Counted from the stretch's first letter, positions 23,690 to 38,660 are shown. The stretch is DNA of 64,000 bases from Patagioenas fasciata (GCF_037038585.1 NC_092520.1:148365104-148429103), one strand, 5' to 3'. Notes: generated from the letters alone by a model not told the origin. Made by a program: numbers and translations.

Positions 23690-23795
23690 GGTTTTTAGGG
23701 ACATGGTTTAGTGCTAGAGTTGGGTTAGGTTATGGTTTGAGTCGATGATCCTGAGGGTTTCTTCCAACAGAAATTATTCTAGAATTCTATGTAAT
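23690..23795 (+). mobile_element. CR1 LINE 3' end, plus orientation
   Basis: 'GTTGGGTTAGGTTATGGTTT' followed by 'GATGATCCTGAGGGTTTCTT' and an ATTCTAGAATTCTATG tail is the CR1 3' UTR. It is only about 250 bp from the larger CR1 copy and in the opposite orientation, so the two are tail-away neighbours. Confidence 0.75.
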
Positions 23796-23982
23796 ATTGT
23801 TCTTATGAGTTACAAGGATGAGTACTCAATGTGTGTGGGGAGCTAATCTGTGCTGAATATTATTATTTTCCAGAAGATTAGATTACTATCTTCAGGTATT
23901 GTTATAAAAGCTTAAATATCTATGTAATGGGCACAACAAAAAGTAGAAGCCACTGGAAACCACAAACATTATGACAAAGAAC

Positions 23983-24045
23983 AAACAAACAAAACCAAAA
24001 AAAAAGCAAACAAAAAAATTTAAAAAAAAAAAAATAGAGAGAGAA
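23983..24045. repeat. A-rich tract with GA run
   Basis: AAAC-type units, then A-runs of up to 13, then GAGAGAGA. It may be a simple repeat or an A-rich tail without a visible body. Confidence 0.7.
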
Positions 24046-27000
24046 GGGGCTACTGCTACCTAACCGTTCATTATTTTGCAGTATTCCCCTCCACCTTTAT
24101 CACAACATAAGAAAGAAGTCATTGTGTTTCACTGCTGTTTCAGAGCAATCAGCATGGTTGTTAGCTTTCAGTGACAGACAAGTCTTTAAGGTAGTGTACA
24201 CTTCCTGCTGAAAAAGCAGCCAACCAGCCATTAACTTCTCTATTTATGGAGCAAACTGGCCCATGTAACAGAAACCTCAAAATCCTACTTTGGCCTCAGG
24301 AATCGTATCTAGGGACACAGCAGGAGAGAGAAAAGCTAAAGACAGAACAGAAGACCAAAGAGGTTCATCATAAGTACAGAGTGGCTTGACTACATTTAAG
24401 GGCAATTTTAAATAAATCAATTTAACATTCACACTGTACAAAATCAGTTAAAAAATGCCTTCTTAACAGCAGATATGGGGCTTTTTAGCCAATCCTTTCC
24501 TCTGGTATGCAACAATGATATTTAAAAGTTCAAATGTCAAGATAAGTAAAAGTTCAAAGGAAGTTTATCAAGCTTAGAGATCTCTATCTGTCACTTTTTA
24601 TATTTTCTGGAGGTATGAAGAATACATATCTGGAATATAGTCAAGATGAAAGAGGAAGTTTCAAAAATAACCACACATACTGACATTGGCTCACCAGTTT
24701 TATTTTGACTATTACAGGGAGATAAAGTATTATTGAATAAAACTTTTAAAATTATTATTATTTCTTTTAAAAACTGGACACGAGTCAAGTTTCACATAGG
24801 AACAAGCTGTTCTCTGAGATACCTAGGCAATCACTAGGAACCTCCACTACCATAAACACCCTATTTCATCAGAACTGATTTGCATAGAAGTTACTGTGCT
24901 GTATACCACAGCCTTTCTGCTCCACAAACCTCAGCTACAGTGCAGTCTGATGGGAGAAAAAGAGGAAAAAAAGAGCATGAGCTGTTTCTACCGAATGTCA
25001 GGATCCCAAAGCCAAGGACAAGAATTCACAGGAAGATCACATAGCATGATAGTAGGCAACAGAGTACAAGGCTTGGACTTCATGAACTATGGCAGACAAC
25101 TCAAAGAAAATTACTTCCAGTAGTCCCAGAAGGTCAGAAAAGAACATCAACTTTTAAGCCAGCTAGTGCCTTTGTACAAAGCAACATCTGGCAACCCCTT
25201 TACCAGGTCATTAAGGAAATCAGAAGGAAAGAAGAAAAAAGTAAAATAAATAGTAATTGAAAAAAATGAAAACAAAGAGCCCTTGACAGAGTCACCCTAG
25301 TAGGCTGACCTTTCTGGAAAGGATGGCACTGGTAGGATCAGAGGACCATCAGCTGCACCAAAAGAGCTGCTTTCATGTCTTCTGCAACAGCCTGGGGAAG
25401 GGCTCAGTGTCAGCTGAGGTCAAGTACAGAAACTGAAAGGTGTTGAGCTGTAAGTCTAAAAACCAAACAAGCATGGCACATTTCCCTTTATGTGTAAATC
25501 AGCCAGAAAGACAAGAACATTAGAGCTCCGCATGATTCATTTGGCTTCTGGTAATAGATAGTATGCAAGCACATTTAATTGCTACATTCAGTTAAAACAG
25601 AACATGCATATGTTCACTTCCAAACCAAAAGTCAAAGGAGAAAACTTATTCTATACTAAATGGACAACTGATAGACTGTCCACCCTCCTACTCATCCCGC
25701 TTACACCATCTTGTCACATACACCTTTTATGTTCTCTTTTATCTGTTCTTCCAATCCACTGTACCTCAAAACACTCATTCCCCTTGCTGCATGTCTATGA
25801 ATATCAGCAGTCTCTTTCACATACACACATATATATTATATCCCACTTATGACCTCACACACTTCTTGCTCCACAGCCCACTGCTTATGGGAAAAAGGGT
25901 GGAAGAAATATGGAAAAAACAACACTTAAGCCTCTTGTGAATAGCTTGCTGAGCAGATAGCATCATCTCCAATGCAACACAGGACCCTTAATTCACCACC
26001 TGCTCAAAACCTGCAATCCGGGTTTGGAAAGAGCTTGCACTTTTCCATTCCCTCCATTTTGCCTTCTTAAAGCACATTACAGATGTAAAATTTAGTTAAT
26101 AACTGTGGTGTTTACAGTGATACCTGAGAGTATTGCAGGCCCTAGGGTCATATATCTGACTAACGCTGAAACTAAATATATCTGGATTATCTCTTAAAGT
26201 TAATATAGAAGTAATAGCTGCTTATTACTAAGAATTTTGAAGTCTCCCTTTGACAAAGTTTACAAAAAGAAGTGAGTATAGGATTGGCACGAGTTGACGT
26301 TTTAATGAATTTATTTATATTTTTTTTAAATGTATGTGGCTTGGTTTGTCCTGGTTACTTCAGACACATAAGAAGCAGATTAGGAAGATCTGAAGGTTTG
26401 GTGTGGTGCTTTTTTTGGTTTTGTTTTGTTTTGTTTTTTTTCCTTTATGGATGACAGACAGCATTTCATCTAGAAACAATGAAAAGTATATCAGTCAGCT
26501 ATGTTTTGTTCTTTGGCTTTACAAAAACAAGACTGAACTCCTCCCCCTACGTATGGCTTCTGTAGAATTTACAGAACTGGAATTAGCAATAGAATTTTAA
26601 TATACTTTCTCTAAGCAAACATTTTCACTTGAAAATGGTATTTCATACTCAGAACATCAGTTCCTGCCACTGTGTTTCCAGAATTCCTATAAGCACTCAA
26701 ATGCCTTGTTTAAGGCATCATTTTCTTTCCTCTTCAAAGCACATGCAGCCCTGTCGAAGGAAAACAACTTCATGGTCCCATCAAGGCAGCAGAGAAGCAG
26801 CATCTAAAGCTAAATAAGGCCTTTCATCTGTCAAACAGTACAAACAGATAGACCCAATATAGCTCATTCTTTAGTCATACAAAACTTGTGCTTTGAGGTA
26901 TGCTTTCTCAAACAAGGCCCCAGCTGTACTTCAAGTTAAGTACTGTGAGCAGATTCACAAGAGAGAGAAAGGGGAAAAATAAGCCTGAACTGCAACATTC

Positions 27001-27463
27001 AATTTTGGTGGAGTTCAATATACTCAAAAGCTTGACTTTCTACCCTTTTTTCTCTCCTCAGTTGTACCAGTGTAAAGGACACCACCTCTGTGGCCCTCAC
27101 CTGGCTGAATTCATAACCCTCTACCTATTAGCACAGAAGTAATATTTGGAGTAGCCTTCACAGTAAGATCAAGATCCCACCACACTAAGTTTATCACAGA
27201 GAAATTAAAGGACTGTAAACATCAGAACACAAACAATCTACAAAGCAAGCCATTGATATATACGTGTCTAGAACTGATTTCAACGTACCAGCAGCTCGAC
27301 CCCATTAAAGTTTATGTGGGCATCTTGTAAACATCACAGAAAAAGAAGTTGTAAATGTCCATCAGATTAGGCTGGTAATCTAAAGCCCACTATTAGCACC
27401 AGTGGTCTCTCACTGCACCATCTTGCAACTATTAAGTTAGAGCAGTCCTGGCATAAGTCACTT
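24046..27463. other. Non-coding stretch
   Basis: AT-rich. A (TTTTG)n-like run lies at about 26,409-26,441 and a small CA/TA repeat near 25,820-25,840. No gene or transposon was recognised. Confidence 0.35.
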
Positions 27464-27580
27464 CATAGAATCAAGGAATCATTTTGGTTGGAAGAGACCT
27501 TTAAGATCAAGTCCAACCACTAACCTAACACTATCCGCCTCTAAACCATGTCTGTAAGTACCTCATCTACATCCTCTCTT
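27464..27580 (-). mobile_element. CR1 LINE 3' end, minus orientation
   Basis: On the plus strand: 'TCATAGAATCAAGGAATCAT', then 'GGTTGGAAGAGACCTTTAAG', then 'ATCAAGTCCAACC'. This is the reverse complement of the CR1 3' terminus. It is a short 5'-truncated copy. Confidence 0.85.
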
Positions 27581-27797
27581 CAACTTGTCAGGAGAGTCAC
27601 AAGGAAATGAACTTGTGTTCAGTTAAAAACAACTGAACAATGCAAATGATGATTTAAAGCAGCACAGACAGTAATCCTTCCCAGCTTTCTCCTGTAGCAG
27701 ACCTTCACCAGGAAATTGCCAGGTCTTTTCCATTGAAACACATGATTTTAAATGGTCATGGTTCTCACTATTGATTGAGGAAGGCAATGTCTTGAAT

Positions 27798-27865
27798 ATC
27801 TGAAGCTTTTTTACATAGTTAATTTTTAAATTTTTTTTTTTTTTAATTATCTGAAGCTTTTTTAA
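27798..27865. repeat. T-run flanked by a 16-bp direct repeat
   Basis: ATCTGAAGCTTTTTTA occurs at about 27,799 and again about 51 bases later, on either side of a T-run of about 14. It looks like a small tandem duplication. Confidence 0.6.
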
Positions 27866-30800
27866 ATAATAGAAAAAGTAAATCGTTATACTTCAAGGCA
27901 GGTTTGGAAGTGATAGACTCAGGAATCATGAACACTGCCACCCCAGGAACTGGCAGAAGGAAGGGACATTTTGGGTTACGTGGTGCTGCTCTGGGAGTAC
28001 TGCACTGTATCATGACCTCACCTGGCATGTTTATGTGCTGCTGTAAGAGCTTCTGAGAACAGCCTTGGTCACTAACAAATCACTCTAATAACCACAACAA
28101 GCAGGATAAATTGAAGAAGCAGAATTTGGGTTTTGTACTAGTTTTTCTTACAGCAGTGCACCTATCTTGAATAAAACTAGTTAAAATTATTTGCTAATAG
28201 AGGAATTTTTCATAGAGGAATTCTTGAAAGTTTTGTCTTTCATTTACCTTGCTCCAAAAAGAAAAAAGCAGCTTACCTCTTCCATGGGAAAATGAACAGC
28301 TCTCCATCTTTGGTACTTTCTTCTGTAATTGTGGAACTAAATAGCATAGCAGAGACCTCAGTGACATATGCTTCATCTTAAGACAGATTTAGAATAGCCT
28401 TAAAATAAATGTCATGCAAAGACTTTCTAATAGAAATCCTTTCTCCATCTTTGATTCTGGCAAACTCATTCTGACAGCTACAATAAAGAAGAGGTTACTT
28501 CCACAAGCCGACTATTCTGATCACCTCCTAGAAGCTGGCATCACAGGAAAAAAAGGCAGAAAAACAGTTCATGGGAATACCACAAATAAAGGACTGGACA
28601 AAATGCAAATTCCAGGGTAGTAACATGCCTGGCTACTGCATAGGCATTCCATGCAGTTAAGGGAATTACACGGCAGAAGTCTTTCTCAGCGAGGTTTTTA
28701 AATCACTCAAAGTATGTCTAAAGCTTGACTGCCAAACACCTTATATTTCTTTTATTTTTCCACAGTAGCAAGTAGCTCACAGACTAAATAGCTCTCCTTC
28801 AAGTTACGAGGTGTAAAAAACCTGTTAGGCTGATCTATTTAACAAAAATCAAAGCTACATAAAAAAAAAAAAGTGAAAATTGTTCTTAAAAGGCAGCTAT
28901 TGGAGCTCGTAGACCCCACCAAAAAAAAACCTTATAATTGTGCACATGTATAATGTACCCAGACACAGCCCCTGCAGTCATGAGTGTCCACGATTTTTCT
29001 TGAACAACTTTGAGCACTTCTGGAAAATAGGTTATTTATTCTTAAAGAAAGCATGCTGATTATTCCATGGATGAGCCATGCGAGCAGATAGTGGCTGTAG
29101 TAGCAGGTCAATAAGGCACCACATAAAGGGCAGCATTGCTTTGCTCCCCTTTCAAAGACAGATCACAAGCACTGCCTTCATTAACAAGTATTGACGACCC
29201 TCTCTAATTACTGCATTCTAGCCCTCACATTTTCACCGCAGCACAAACCTCAGCTGTCTGCAGATGCCATTTGCCCAGGTTAGATTTTGCTTTTCCTGAC
29301 AATTTAGCACTCTGAAAAGAGGCAGGCAAACTTTTTTTTTTAGAAATGATACATACTTGTCAGATTTCAAAAAATAGCCACAATTCCTAGAAATGTACTT
29401 ACTGACACCAATATTTCAAATTATGTTCCTGAACCTGTTGGTTTACATATCTAAAGTTAGAAAATAAAAATCCAGTATTTAGACTTGTAAATTAGAGAAC
29501 CGGTTTTCAGGAGAGCTCAAACTCGGCAGCTCAGAAAAACAGGCTATTTAGCTCTTACATTTATATAGAAAATCCTGGCTGCAGAACAGAACAGTTCCAA
29601 ACTTGCTCTCACAATTCTCTGATTAACTGCACTGAGCAATACTTTTGCTCTCCCTAAGCATGATTTAGAAACAGATAATCCTAATTAACTACAGGCGGGA
29701 ATTTAAAAGGCTGTTTTAATTCTGAATAACACTGTCAGCAGAAGATAATACAGTTAAAATATTTTTTCTTTTTTCTTTTTTGTTCCTTTAATGTTCCCAG
29801 GTAAACAAACCACCTCAAACCACTTTTCCCCCTTGAATATCCACTACATTAAATATCTGTCTTAAAAAAAACAACTCTATGGAAAATGACAGAACCAATA
29901 CCATACCCTTCCTATTCTAAAGTAGTTTCATCTAATCTCAGTGATTTATTTACTTACCAGTGAAGACATCTAAGAGTACTTGTTATGGACTCCTTTCTTT
30001 TCCTTAGGTCAAAAGATATTTCTTTCTGCACTGAGCTGACTTCCTGCTCACATCCTCAATGCCAACACCCAAGGCGGCTGCACAACCTACAAACCGAAGG
30101 GCTCACAGTTTTCACTTCCTTTTGTGGCTTTAAAGGCCAAAATGAGGGTGAGCTTTTGTTCACCAGAATATCACACTTTGCTAGTTACTTCATGAATACA
30201 CTGTTTTTTTTTAAAGTGAGAGCTTTACTCCTGCCTCCTGATACATCTTCTCATAGTAGTTGGCTCCTATCTAAGGATGCATAGGAAGATGCCAAAAACA
30301 AAACTCCAAATACCTCCCTTTCATTCTTAGTGTTGCATTTTGCACGTGTAACACATGCTCCAGAAAGCAGATAATTAAGTGAACATTAAAAGTCTGTCTG
30401 GATGAATGGAAAGTGCACTTCTGTATCTTCTAGAAGAATATATTGTTAGACTGCACTTCACCATGTGTTACAGAGCAATTTAGTTGTGTGCTGAGTATTG
30501 CCTGTTATTTCCATAGGAAAGCCTAAATTAACATCAACAAGTGGGTTTTTTGTCACCTGTACCCAAGGACCATCAGATGTCTGAAAAAGATGCCTGATCC
30601 GTGCCAGTTTATCTTTAAAACAAGGCATCCACACTGAAAATACACATGAGATTGTTGTAAACGTACTTCATCTTACTCTAGTTATCTGTCTGAAGGAAAA
30701 AGTAGCTTTTCACAGGAGATCCAAGACACAAAAGATGTCACAGCTTCCAAGTAATGTCTTCTCAGGTTTACAAGTATTACAGTAATGAGATCATATCAAA

Positions 30801-31559
30801 CAGTTTTGGAATAGCCTCGCAGCTGAAACAATCTTGTACTCATTGCATACAAGGTCAAAGTTTTTGAAGGGCATCTCTTCACAATTCTGTCAAAGCAGTC
30901 ACAGTATTAGCAGAGCAGTCCAAAAGAGATAACCATCTAAGTCGTTCTGGTTTCTCTAATATGATAATCTATGGTGTGAAAACACCCTAAAATATATAGA
31001 GAATATCACCTTCAGCCTTGTACACAGTACTCTTTTCAAGTGGTTTATACAGCAACATGAAGCTTCAATGCATATTTGTCCAGTAATACAGATATATCAA
31101 TGGAATAACACTTAGTAGCCACCGCCTGTTTTCTAAAGGAGAGGGAGGGCTACTGATCCTTTAAGGTTTCTTTTGCTTAGAAGACAATTCTGGAGGTAAA
31201 ACTATACCACCGTTCCTACAGACTATGACAAATAGGTCAAAAAATTTTATCAAAACAAATATTTGCAGAACCTTTGAAGGCTGATGATTTGCTCCTGAGA
31301 TGAAAAATACATCTATGAATGACAACAATACAAAGGAAACATCGCTGGTTTTGAAGAAATAAGTTGTAAAGAATCTCAACCCTTTCAAAGTTGTATTATC
31401 TGCCATCTGCTTGAAAAGAAAATAAAAATTTAGATATTATATTAACAATGTAGGTTTCAAACATTTCAAACAGACCCAGCATTTTATCAAAATCCTGGAT
31501 ATCTACAATAGGTTGTTTTGCTTATCTTATTTATTAATGAGATATTACTAATATCTCCA
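27866..31559. other. Non-coding stretch
   Basis: AT-rich with short A-runs (28,861-28,872). No gene, exon or repeat family recognised. Confidence 0.35.
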
Positions 31560-31692
31560 TCCTTAGAGACAGTCAAAAGCCATCTGGATGTGGTCTGGAA
31601 CAACCAGCTCTAGGTGACCTGCTTTTGAGCAGAGTGGTTGGACAAGATGACCTCAAGATCCCTTCAAACTTCAACCATTCTTTGATTCTGAT
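31560..31692 (+). mobile_element. CR1 LINE 3' end, plus orientation
   Basis: 'CATCTGGATGTGGTCTGGAA', 'GACCTGCTTTTGAGCAGAG', 'GGTTGGACAAGATGACCTC' and a CCATTCTTTGATTCTGAT tail follow the CR1 3' UTR in order. Diverged and 5' truncated. Confidence 0.85.
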
Positions 31693-34600
31693 TTTTTTGT
31701 TTTTAATGGATATTCCAAACAGAAAATTTTGCATGTTTCAAGACTTCTAATGAGACGAAAAAAACACTGGTTTTCCATTTCACTGGAAAAATACCTCTCA
31801 AGTCGGACTTAAAATCCCAGAAATCTAACAGCAGCAACATGATCTCCAACTGCAGACAAATGAAAGATTTCAGCCTTGTGAAATGCTCAGTCCATGATGC
31901 CATTGATCTCCATGTCATCTTGAGAATTATGGTCACTGTACTGAGGGCTACTGCTGATCACTCAAAATGATAGTTCAATAAAACTAGGATTGACTTTCCC
32001 AGTCACATCCATGATTTGAAGTGGGCAATGTGAAATACTTGAGATAGATGAAGGATGATTTCTAAGTAGCTTTAGTACAACTGCACACTTCATTCAAAAC
32101 CACCAGTCAGATGTTTTTACTAGTTTGACCAATATATAGTACAGTGTTTTGGCCTACGATTTGACAAAATAGTCCTAAGGATCATTTGTTCTTATTTAGA
32201 TGGAAGCACACTTTACATCTGCTTCTTATGACCAAAAGAATATAGCCATTAACTCATATGCCATTCCTCGTTATGCTGCTCGGTCACAAGAAGGAGGGTC
32301 AAGAGAGAAAGCTAACAATACAAATTTATTTTGCCAACCATCAGCAGAATCACTCAGAGATTCAGATTCACAGCAGGATTCACTAAACTTTCAGAGCAGT
32401 CTCTGAAGGCAACTGTGAACTACTAAATTACTTGGAGCCTTAGAAAATGAGAAGGTTCCATTTGCACTTGCTTCTTTATAAGGGCATCTATTGCCATGGA
32501 AGCAGAAAGCAAAACAGAGTTTTAGAAAGATTTCACTATTCAGCATAAATAACCAGATTCCAGATATGACAAGGATGGCACAGGAATCACAGCAAAGAGG
32601 AATTCTAACCACTAAAATGTTAAGAGTCTTTTACCAGCAATATCATCTTCATCCATTTTCACAGGCAGTTTATTCTCAATTTCACATTTTTGTCATTGAT
32701 CTCCAGCTCCAAGTTAGCCACTCACAAAGAAAGAAATATGCAGGTAAATCGCTCTATTTTCATTCTAGACTTTGAACTGAGGATAGAAAACTAAGATGCT
32801 AAGCTACTGTTAAAGGTAACCATTTTATGATTAATCACAGATTAATCTGTGAAACGGAGATCTTTTGAATGAAGTCTGTGGGAAACAAACCTATGTTCTA
32901 CCTAATAATATTTTTTTCACCTTGAGCATAAAAAGACTAGGTCTGATTAGATATTAATATACAGTTGATAGGGTAGAAATCCCCTTATCTTTCATACCAC
33001 ACAGCCAATTTAGTCAGTCCAACCATTTCTATTGAATCACAACGTTACCAGGCACCGAATATTTACAAGTGTTTCACAGTTAAACTAAACCTTAGAGAAA
33101 CTAAAGCTGGTTTACTGGCTGTAGGTCAATACTCGGGAGTTTCAAAGAGTTCAAAAAAATTCAGTGTATGAACATTCATCTTGAATGCAGTTCTTTTCCA
33201 CATCAGACAGTTTTCTCTTTTGTTAAAAACTATGAGAAAGGAGCTTAATTTGAACATACATGTAAAGAAGATACGGGGAAGTATGCAAAATGGTTTGATA
33301 ACTGTCAGATGGGATGATGACATCACTCAGAGACATATGGATCTGTTGTAATCCATTAGAGAGCATGTTCCTCCATACAGTCGAAAGCATTCCATATACA
33401 ACCAACACTGTTCCCAGTTAGCCTTCTGTCAAAAACTCAGAACCTCCAAGGAGCTTCTTCAGCTTTTAAAATTACATCCCTAGCACCCACTAAACCAAAA
33501 TGCGATCTGCAAGACAGGCCCATAATCACTCGTAGGATGGAAAAAACAGGCTAGCTTTGCTGAATTGGAGCCAGCTGGAAATGCAGCAGCAACCCCTCCA
33601 GCAGAGCACAGCACTATCACGGCTGTGACAGCGGCCACCCCACCAGCTCCAGCCCAAAAAAATGGCAGCAAGAGTTGGGAAAATGTGATATTCAGACATC
33701 TAAAGCTGACTCTCCCCTTTGATATGTGACTGCAGCTGCTGTGATGGACATAGCGAAGACAGAATAAACCAGGCTGTACCCTATGCATTCTGGTTCCAGC
33801 AAGGAAGCAATTTATTATTCTTTCTTCAGTAGTAGTCTGTGGAGAATTCAGTGGGCTACCATGTGGGAAATAAGGTGGTTTTAAATTCAAATATGAAGTC
33901 AAAGAAACTACTGCACTGACTTTGCTTGTTTTGAGCCTAGTAAGTGCAGGATCCCTACCTAAGCTTGCTTACCAACACTGAGTTAAGTATTTATCTGTCA
34001 AGAATTGCCTACATATTGTTGGATCTCATACAATGTTTTATTGATATTTATCAATAAAGAGCATAATGAAGCTGCTCGTATTTTAAGTTGCCATAGGTAC
34101 CATGCACTAATATTGAATTTTCACATTTTCAACATAGCAAGGCACAGTTCTGTCTGTAAACCAAAATCGTGCAAGTTTTGAAAGATACTGAAGTTGAATA
34201 AAATTATTTTGCTATAAATTACCTTATTGATCTTATTATATTAAAATCACCTTAACTGAAGTTGAATAAAGTTCAGGTTTAGATTTTTTAAAAAAATCAG
34301 GTTCTTGTCATATGTATAGAATTAGAATATGAAGTTACCTTCATTGTAGCCTCTGAGGAGTCACATAGCACAGGTGTGGTTTTCTTTATTGCTTTTTTGT
34401 TGTTGTTGTTAATTCAAACACATGCATTAGAATTAATAGAACAAGTACACACCTGCCTCCTCTTTAATATCATACAAGTGAATCAGAAGGAACATGCAGA
34501 CATTGTCCACAATCCACTGATTTGGAAACAAACATGAGGCATCTCTTCAGAAAATTGTTTTACCTGTATATTCCTAAATATCTCTGCTAACTCCTAATTA

Positions 34601-35954
34601 GGGAGCAGGATAATATTTAAAGCAAAAAAAACCCCACCAAACAAGCAAACAACCAACAAGAAGAAAAATACCCACAAGTTAATAGGGAGCCAACAGTAAG
34701 AGCTGGCTTGATTCTTAGATCGTTTTTGCTAAGGAAAAGTAATCACAGGGAACAATCAGTTGAAGGAACAAACCAACCAGTCCAAGGTCACATCAAGAAA
34801 AGCCTCTTGTTGATTCAACATGCAGTGAAAAAAGGATCTTCCGCTTATTTCTTTTACATTATAATCATTGTAGGAACCACAAAAGCAAAATTAAAAAAAA
34901 AAGACAGCCTATAGTGTAATAGTTTGCTGCTAAATTAAATTATTGGCAGTGAATTATTTGAGCATTTTTTATTATACCCAGATGGATCTGGATCTCACCA
35001 TGACATGCAACAAGTAAGCAAAATAAGAAACGGTCATTCTGCAGAAGAGATTATTGTATATTGATTATTCATTAAATTTGTTCAGAACTTGCTTTCTTTC
35101 TTTCTATACCATGCTAAGGGGGCCAGGAAGAACATGTGAACAGAAGGAGAACCTCAGTGAACAAGGTTCCAGTGCCACCAAAGCTGCTCCCTCATGTGCC
35201 AGTGCCTCAACACTCTGCAAAAGCTGCAGCAGACACCGTCCTTCACAACATCCACAGAAAAATCAGCCAGACTGCACAATGCTGATAAAAGCACAGTCAA
35301 AGTGACCATTCAAAAAGGGAAAACTTAAATTTTAGACAACATTTGAGGCTCTTGATATATTTCTAGATTTGATTGCTGTAGTAATAGACAAATGCAAGTC
35401 ACTTGGCTGAGCTATCACAAAGACTTTTAATGAAATCAAGCAATCAAAACAGTCATGAAATTCTGACTACTAGAACCTTTCCTATTATCTAATAAATTAT
35501 CTTACAATATCAGACATGCATTAACTATTACTTCCAACAGGCAAAATTCACTCAGTTTACATTTTCTACACAAATTCAATATGGGATGCAAAAGAAATAC
35601 TAGCCAGTCAATAGAAAATATTCCAAAGCCAGTATTAAAAAAAAATGGTGACTTACTACCTTTGGCCTCATGCTTGCAGTAGCCACTGTGCTAACAGGCT
35701 GGGCAGGCAACATTCCTTAAACATGCATGAGGACAGAAAATCCTGAAGAATCACCTCAGTTTGTGTAGCCCTTTCCCCTGTTACTCCACAGACATATGGC
35801 AGACTGTTCTTTTTCAATGTAAGACAAAAAGCATTAACCGAAAGCCTCTGAATGAACTGGAGTTCAAAAAAAATGAAGTTAGATGTGCTTAGTACACATT
35901 GTTCCTGCCCTTAACCTGCTAACATGAACAGTAAGTCAGGATTTATGTCTGGGG

Positions 35955-35977
35955 AAAAAAAAAAAAAAAAAAAAAAA
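35955..35977. repeat. Poly-A run, 23 bases
   Basis: Uninterrupted A23 after GGGG. No retroposon body is visible directly before it. Confidence 0.9.
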
Positions 35978-38660
35978 TCACATTATACAACTGAAGGTTT
36001 AATACTTGAAAGTATTAACCATACCCAAATGCTTATGTCAAAACTGTATCCATATCCAAACATATCCTAATGCTTAGGTCCAGTACAGTCTATCAAATTA
36101 CATTAGGGATTAGATTGGCCTCCTGCTGTTTTATACACAGGGGATCTTTTCAGATTACCAATAAAAGTGCCTTAGAAGAACCACCTATTACTGCAATGCC
36201 TATGACAAAGCCAATGCACTGAGACATCAGTCCTTTTGCTACAACAATGCAGCACCACAGCGGCTGAAGCAGCCTGTGCACTCAGAGCGCTCTGAGCTGG
36301 GAGACACCTGGCATGAAACACGTTCTACTCAGAGACCTTTGTATTTTCTTAATCACTATTTTCAGTTCCTTATTTTCTACTTTAGCTTGTGAAGGTGTTC
36401 CTTATTTTCCACAAACTTTTAGGCAATATTTGTGTACGTTGCTGTTATGTCCCAGATGGGTAAACAGTGACCCAATGCTGTTTATAAAAATAATAATTTT
36501 TAAAAAAATATTCTTTTCTTTCCCTACAGCAGTTTCTGTCTGTGGCAAACCACCTATAATCTTTCCAACAACAACAAAAAAATCCCCACAAATAAGTATA
36601 TCAAACCTCTTTATTTTACATAGCACTGAAACCTCCTAATTGACCTGCACAGTCAAGGTTACAGTCCCTCAAATTGACCTCCAATTTGCTAAAAGATTTT
36701 AACTCAACTTAGTCTTTAAAAATTATGTTTTCCACAACAGGATTAAAAACAGAACCAACAAAGAAAACAACTCACACCCAGCCAACCCGCGCTAACAGGA
36801 ACCATGCTACGCTTAAGGACCACACTCCCCAAATAATTAATTCTATCATCATAATTTAAACAGCAGATCATTCAGTGGTATAACATCCACACATAGAAAA
36901 AAGATAGGCAAAGACGACAGTATACATTCCACATAGAAACACAGATAATTTGCTTCTATTTACTTGAATGTTTGTCATTCAAGAGCTTATAGTAAAAGTG
37001 GAGGTTCTTCTTCATTAGCACACTATTACCTAGGTTTTATTCTATGTGGTTTGTTAGCAGCTGTTGTAAAGCAGTTCAAAAGTTTTCATTTAAAGTTTAA
37101 CATGCTTACCAGCTATCAAAATCCTCTTGTCCTCTCTGAATGTAAGCCCATACACCAAGAAAAATAAAAAAGAAAGAAAAATCCTTAGGATAAAGAGTCC
37201 TTTCAGCACCATGCAGTGAGTTTGCAGTCCCCTCTTCTTACTTCCAGTTACTAAATAGCTTCTGCTTTCACAAAAAATCTAATCCCTTGTGTACCTGGAA
37301 AAAAACCCTTATCAGAAAGCCAATCCTGCTTCTACACCCTGAGCCACTGTAAACACTGTATTTCAACTTCAAACAATCTGCACTTCCACATATAGTCAAA
37401 GGAAAAAAAAAAAATCAAATCCAACTATAGCACTTCAGACACCTCAGCTCTGGGCATTTCAGTTTCCAGCACTGTTAGCCTTACCTATACTTAAGGTTGC
37501 CTATCATCTCACCGACTATAAGAAGTATGCAATCCTTGTCAGTCTTAGCAGGCATTACATATTCTCACTTTTTATATTTAAATGCATTTTCCTTCCTGGA
37601 ACTGAAGCCAACATTTGACAGCAAACAGCTGTTTTATTTGATTTCATGAGGGAAAAATACTTAGACAAATTTCCATCCCAAACTACAGATTCAGGGTGGT
37701 ACGTGGGCACAAAGGCAGCCCAAATACTCAGAATGAACATATGGGAAGCTGAGTGGGGCAGGAGTGGGTTTTTTTTCCTTCCAGTATGTACTTTTGTACA
37801 AGCACATATAGCTGAGCAGAGCATAGTAGAAAACAGAAGACTACTAAATATATGCACTCCCAGATTCTTCAAAGAACATGTCATCTACTTCTGCTCAGCT
37901 TCTTAATCTCCTTCCCTGGGACCAAAGGAATGAAATAGTGAAAGATTTTTTTGGCCAGCATTGGTCTGATTTTTTTCCTGCAGCAAAGTCTCCAAAATGT
38001 CACTCTAATAGGGAATTTCTGTATTTTTCCTCATCTGTAAAATATCTCCCAAGCATCTCCAGGCAAAAGGAAACAATTGGAAGGCCTAGTGCTGCAAAGG
38101 GGAATTTACAACATTTCCTGGGCCTGAACAACATAACTTGAGTATTCATTTGGAGTGCTGCATATTCACTTCTCTACAAGTGAGGGTTTAGTTTCTGTAA
38201 CTACACCATATTTGAATATTCATTACATCATACCTAGACACGTTTAACTGGGAAAGAGTTATGTTAAACTGCTGTGCCCCTTAGCCATTCTGCATGCAGA
38301 TGCTTCTGCAGCATTACCAAGCCACTCCTCCTGACACTGGCCATTTTTCTCTGTGTCAGCTTTGAAACCACTTTCCTTTTTGAAAAGACTATGTTAATAT
38401 TCTCTCACAAAACCATAGTGCAAGTCATTAATTTTAGAGAATAAAAGTGTGAATTATCTGTATCAAAGAAGTTTTAGAAGACTGTGAAGGCTTTCTGATG
38501 TCTCATATAATAGGATCATGGTCCGGCTCAGTTATCAGATACTGCATGCTATTTCAGATGGATGCTGAACACATATGCCTCGACCTCAGCAGGACAGAAA
38601 CAATCAATAAGGGCTTGGCAAATACCTTTACATATGATTGTTAAACCCTGTGTGGGGGAC

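Noticed and set aside
33480-33902. 140-codon minus-strand frame, Ala/Val-rich, with a plausible plus-strand frame opposite
   Set aside because: No start context, splice sites or recognised domain; overlapping frames on both strands point to composition.
36313-36639. 108-codon plus-strand frame
   Set aside because: Hydrophobic, Phe/Ile-rich text from T-rich DNA; no gene structure around it.
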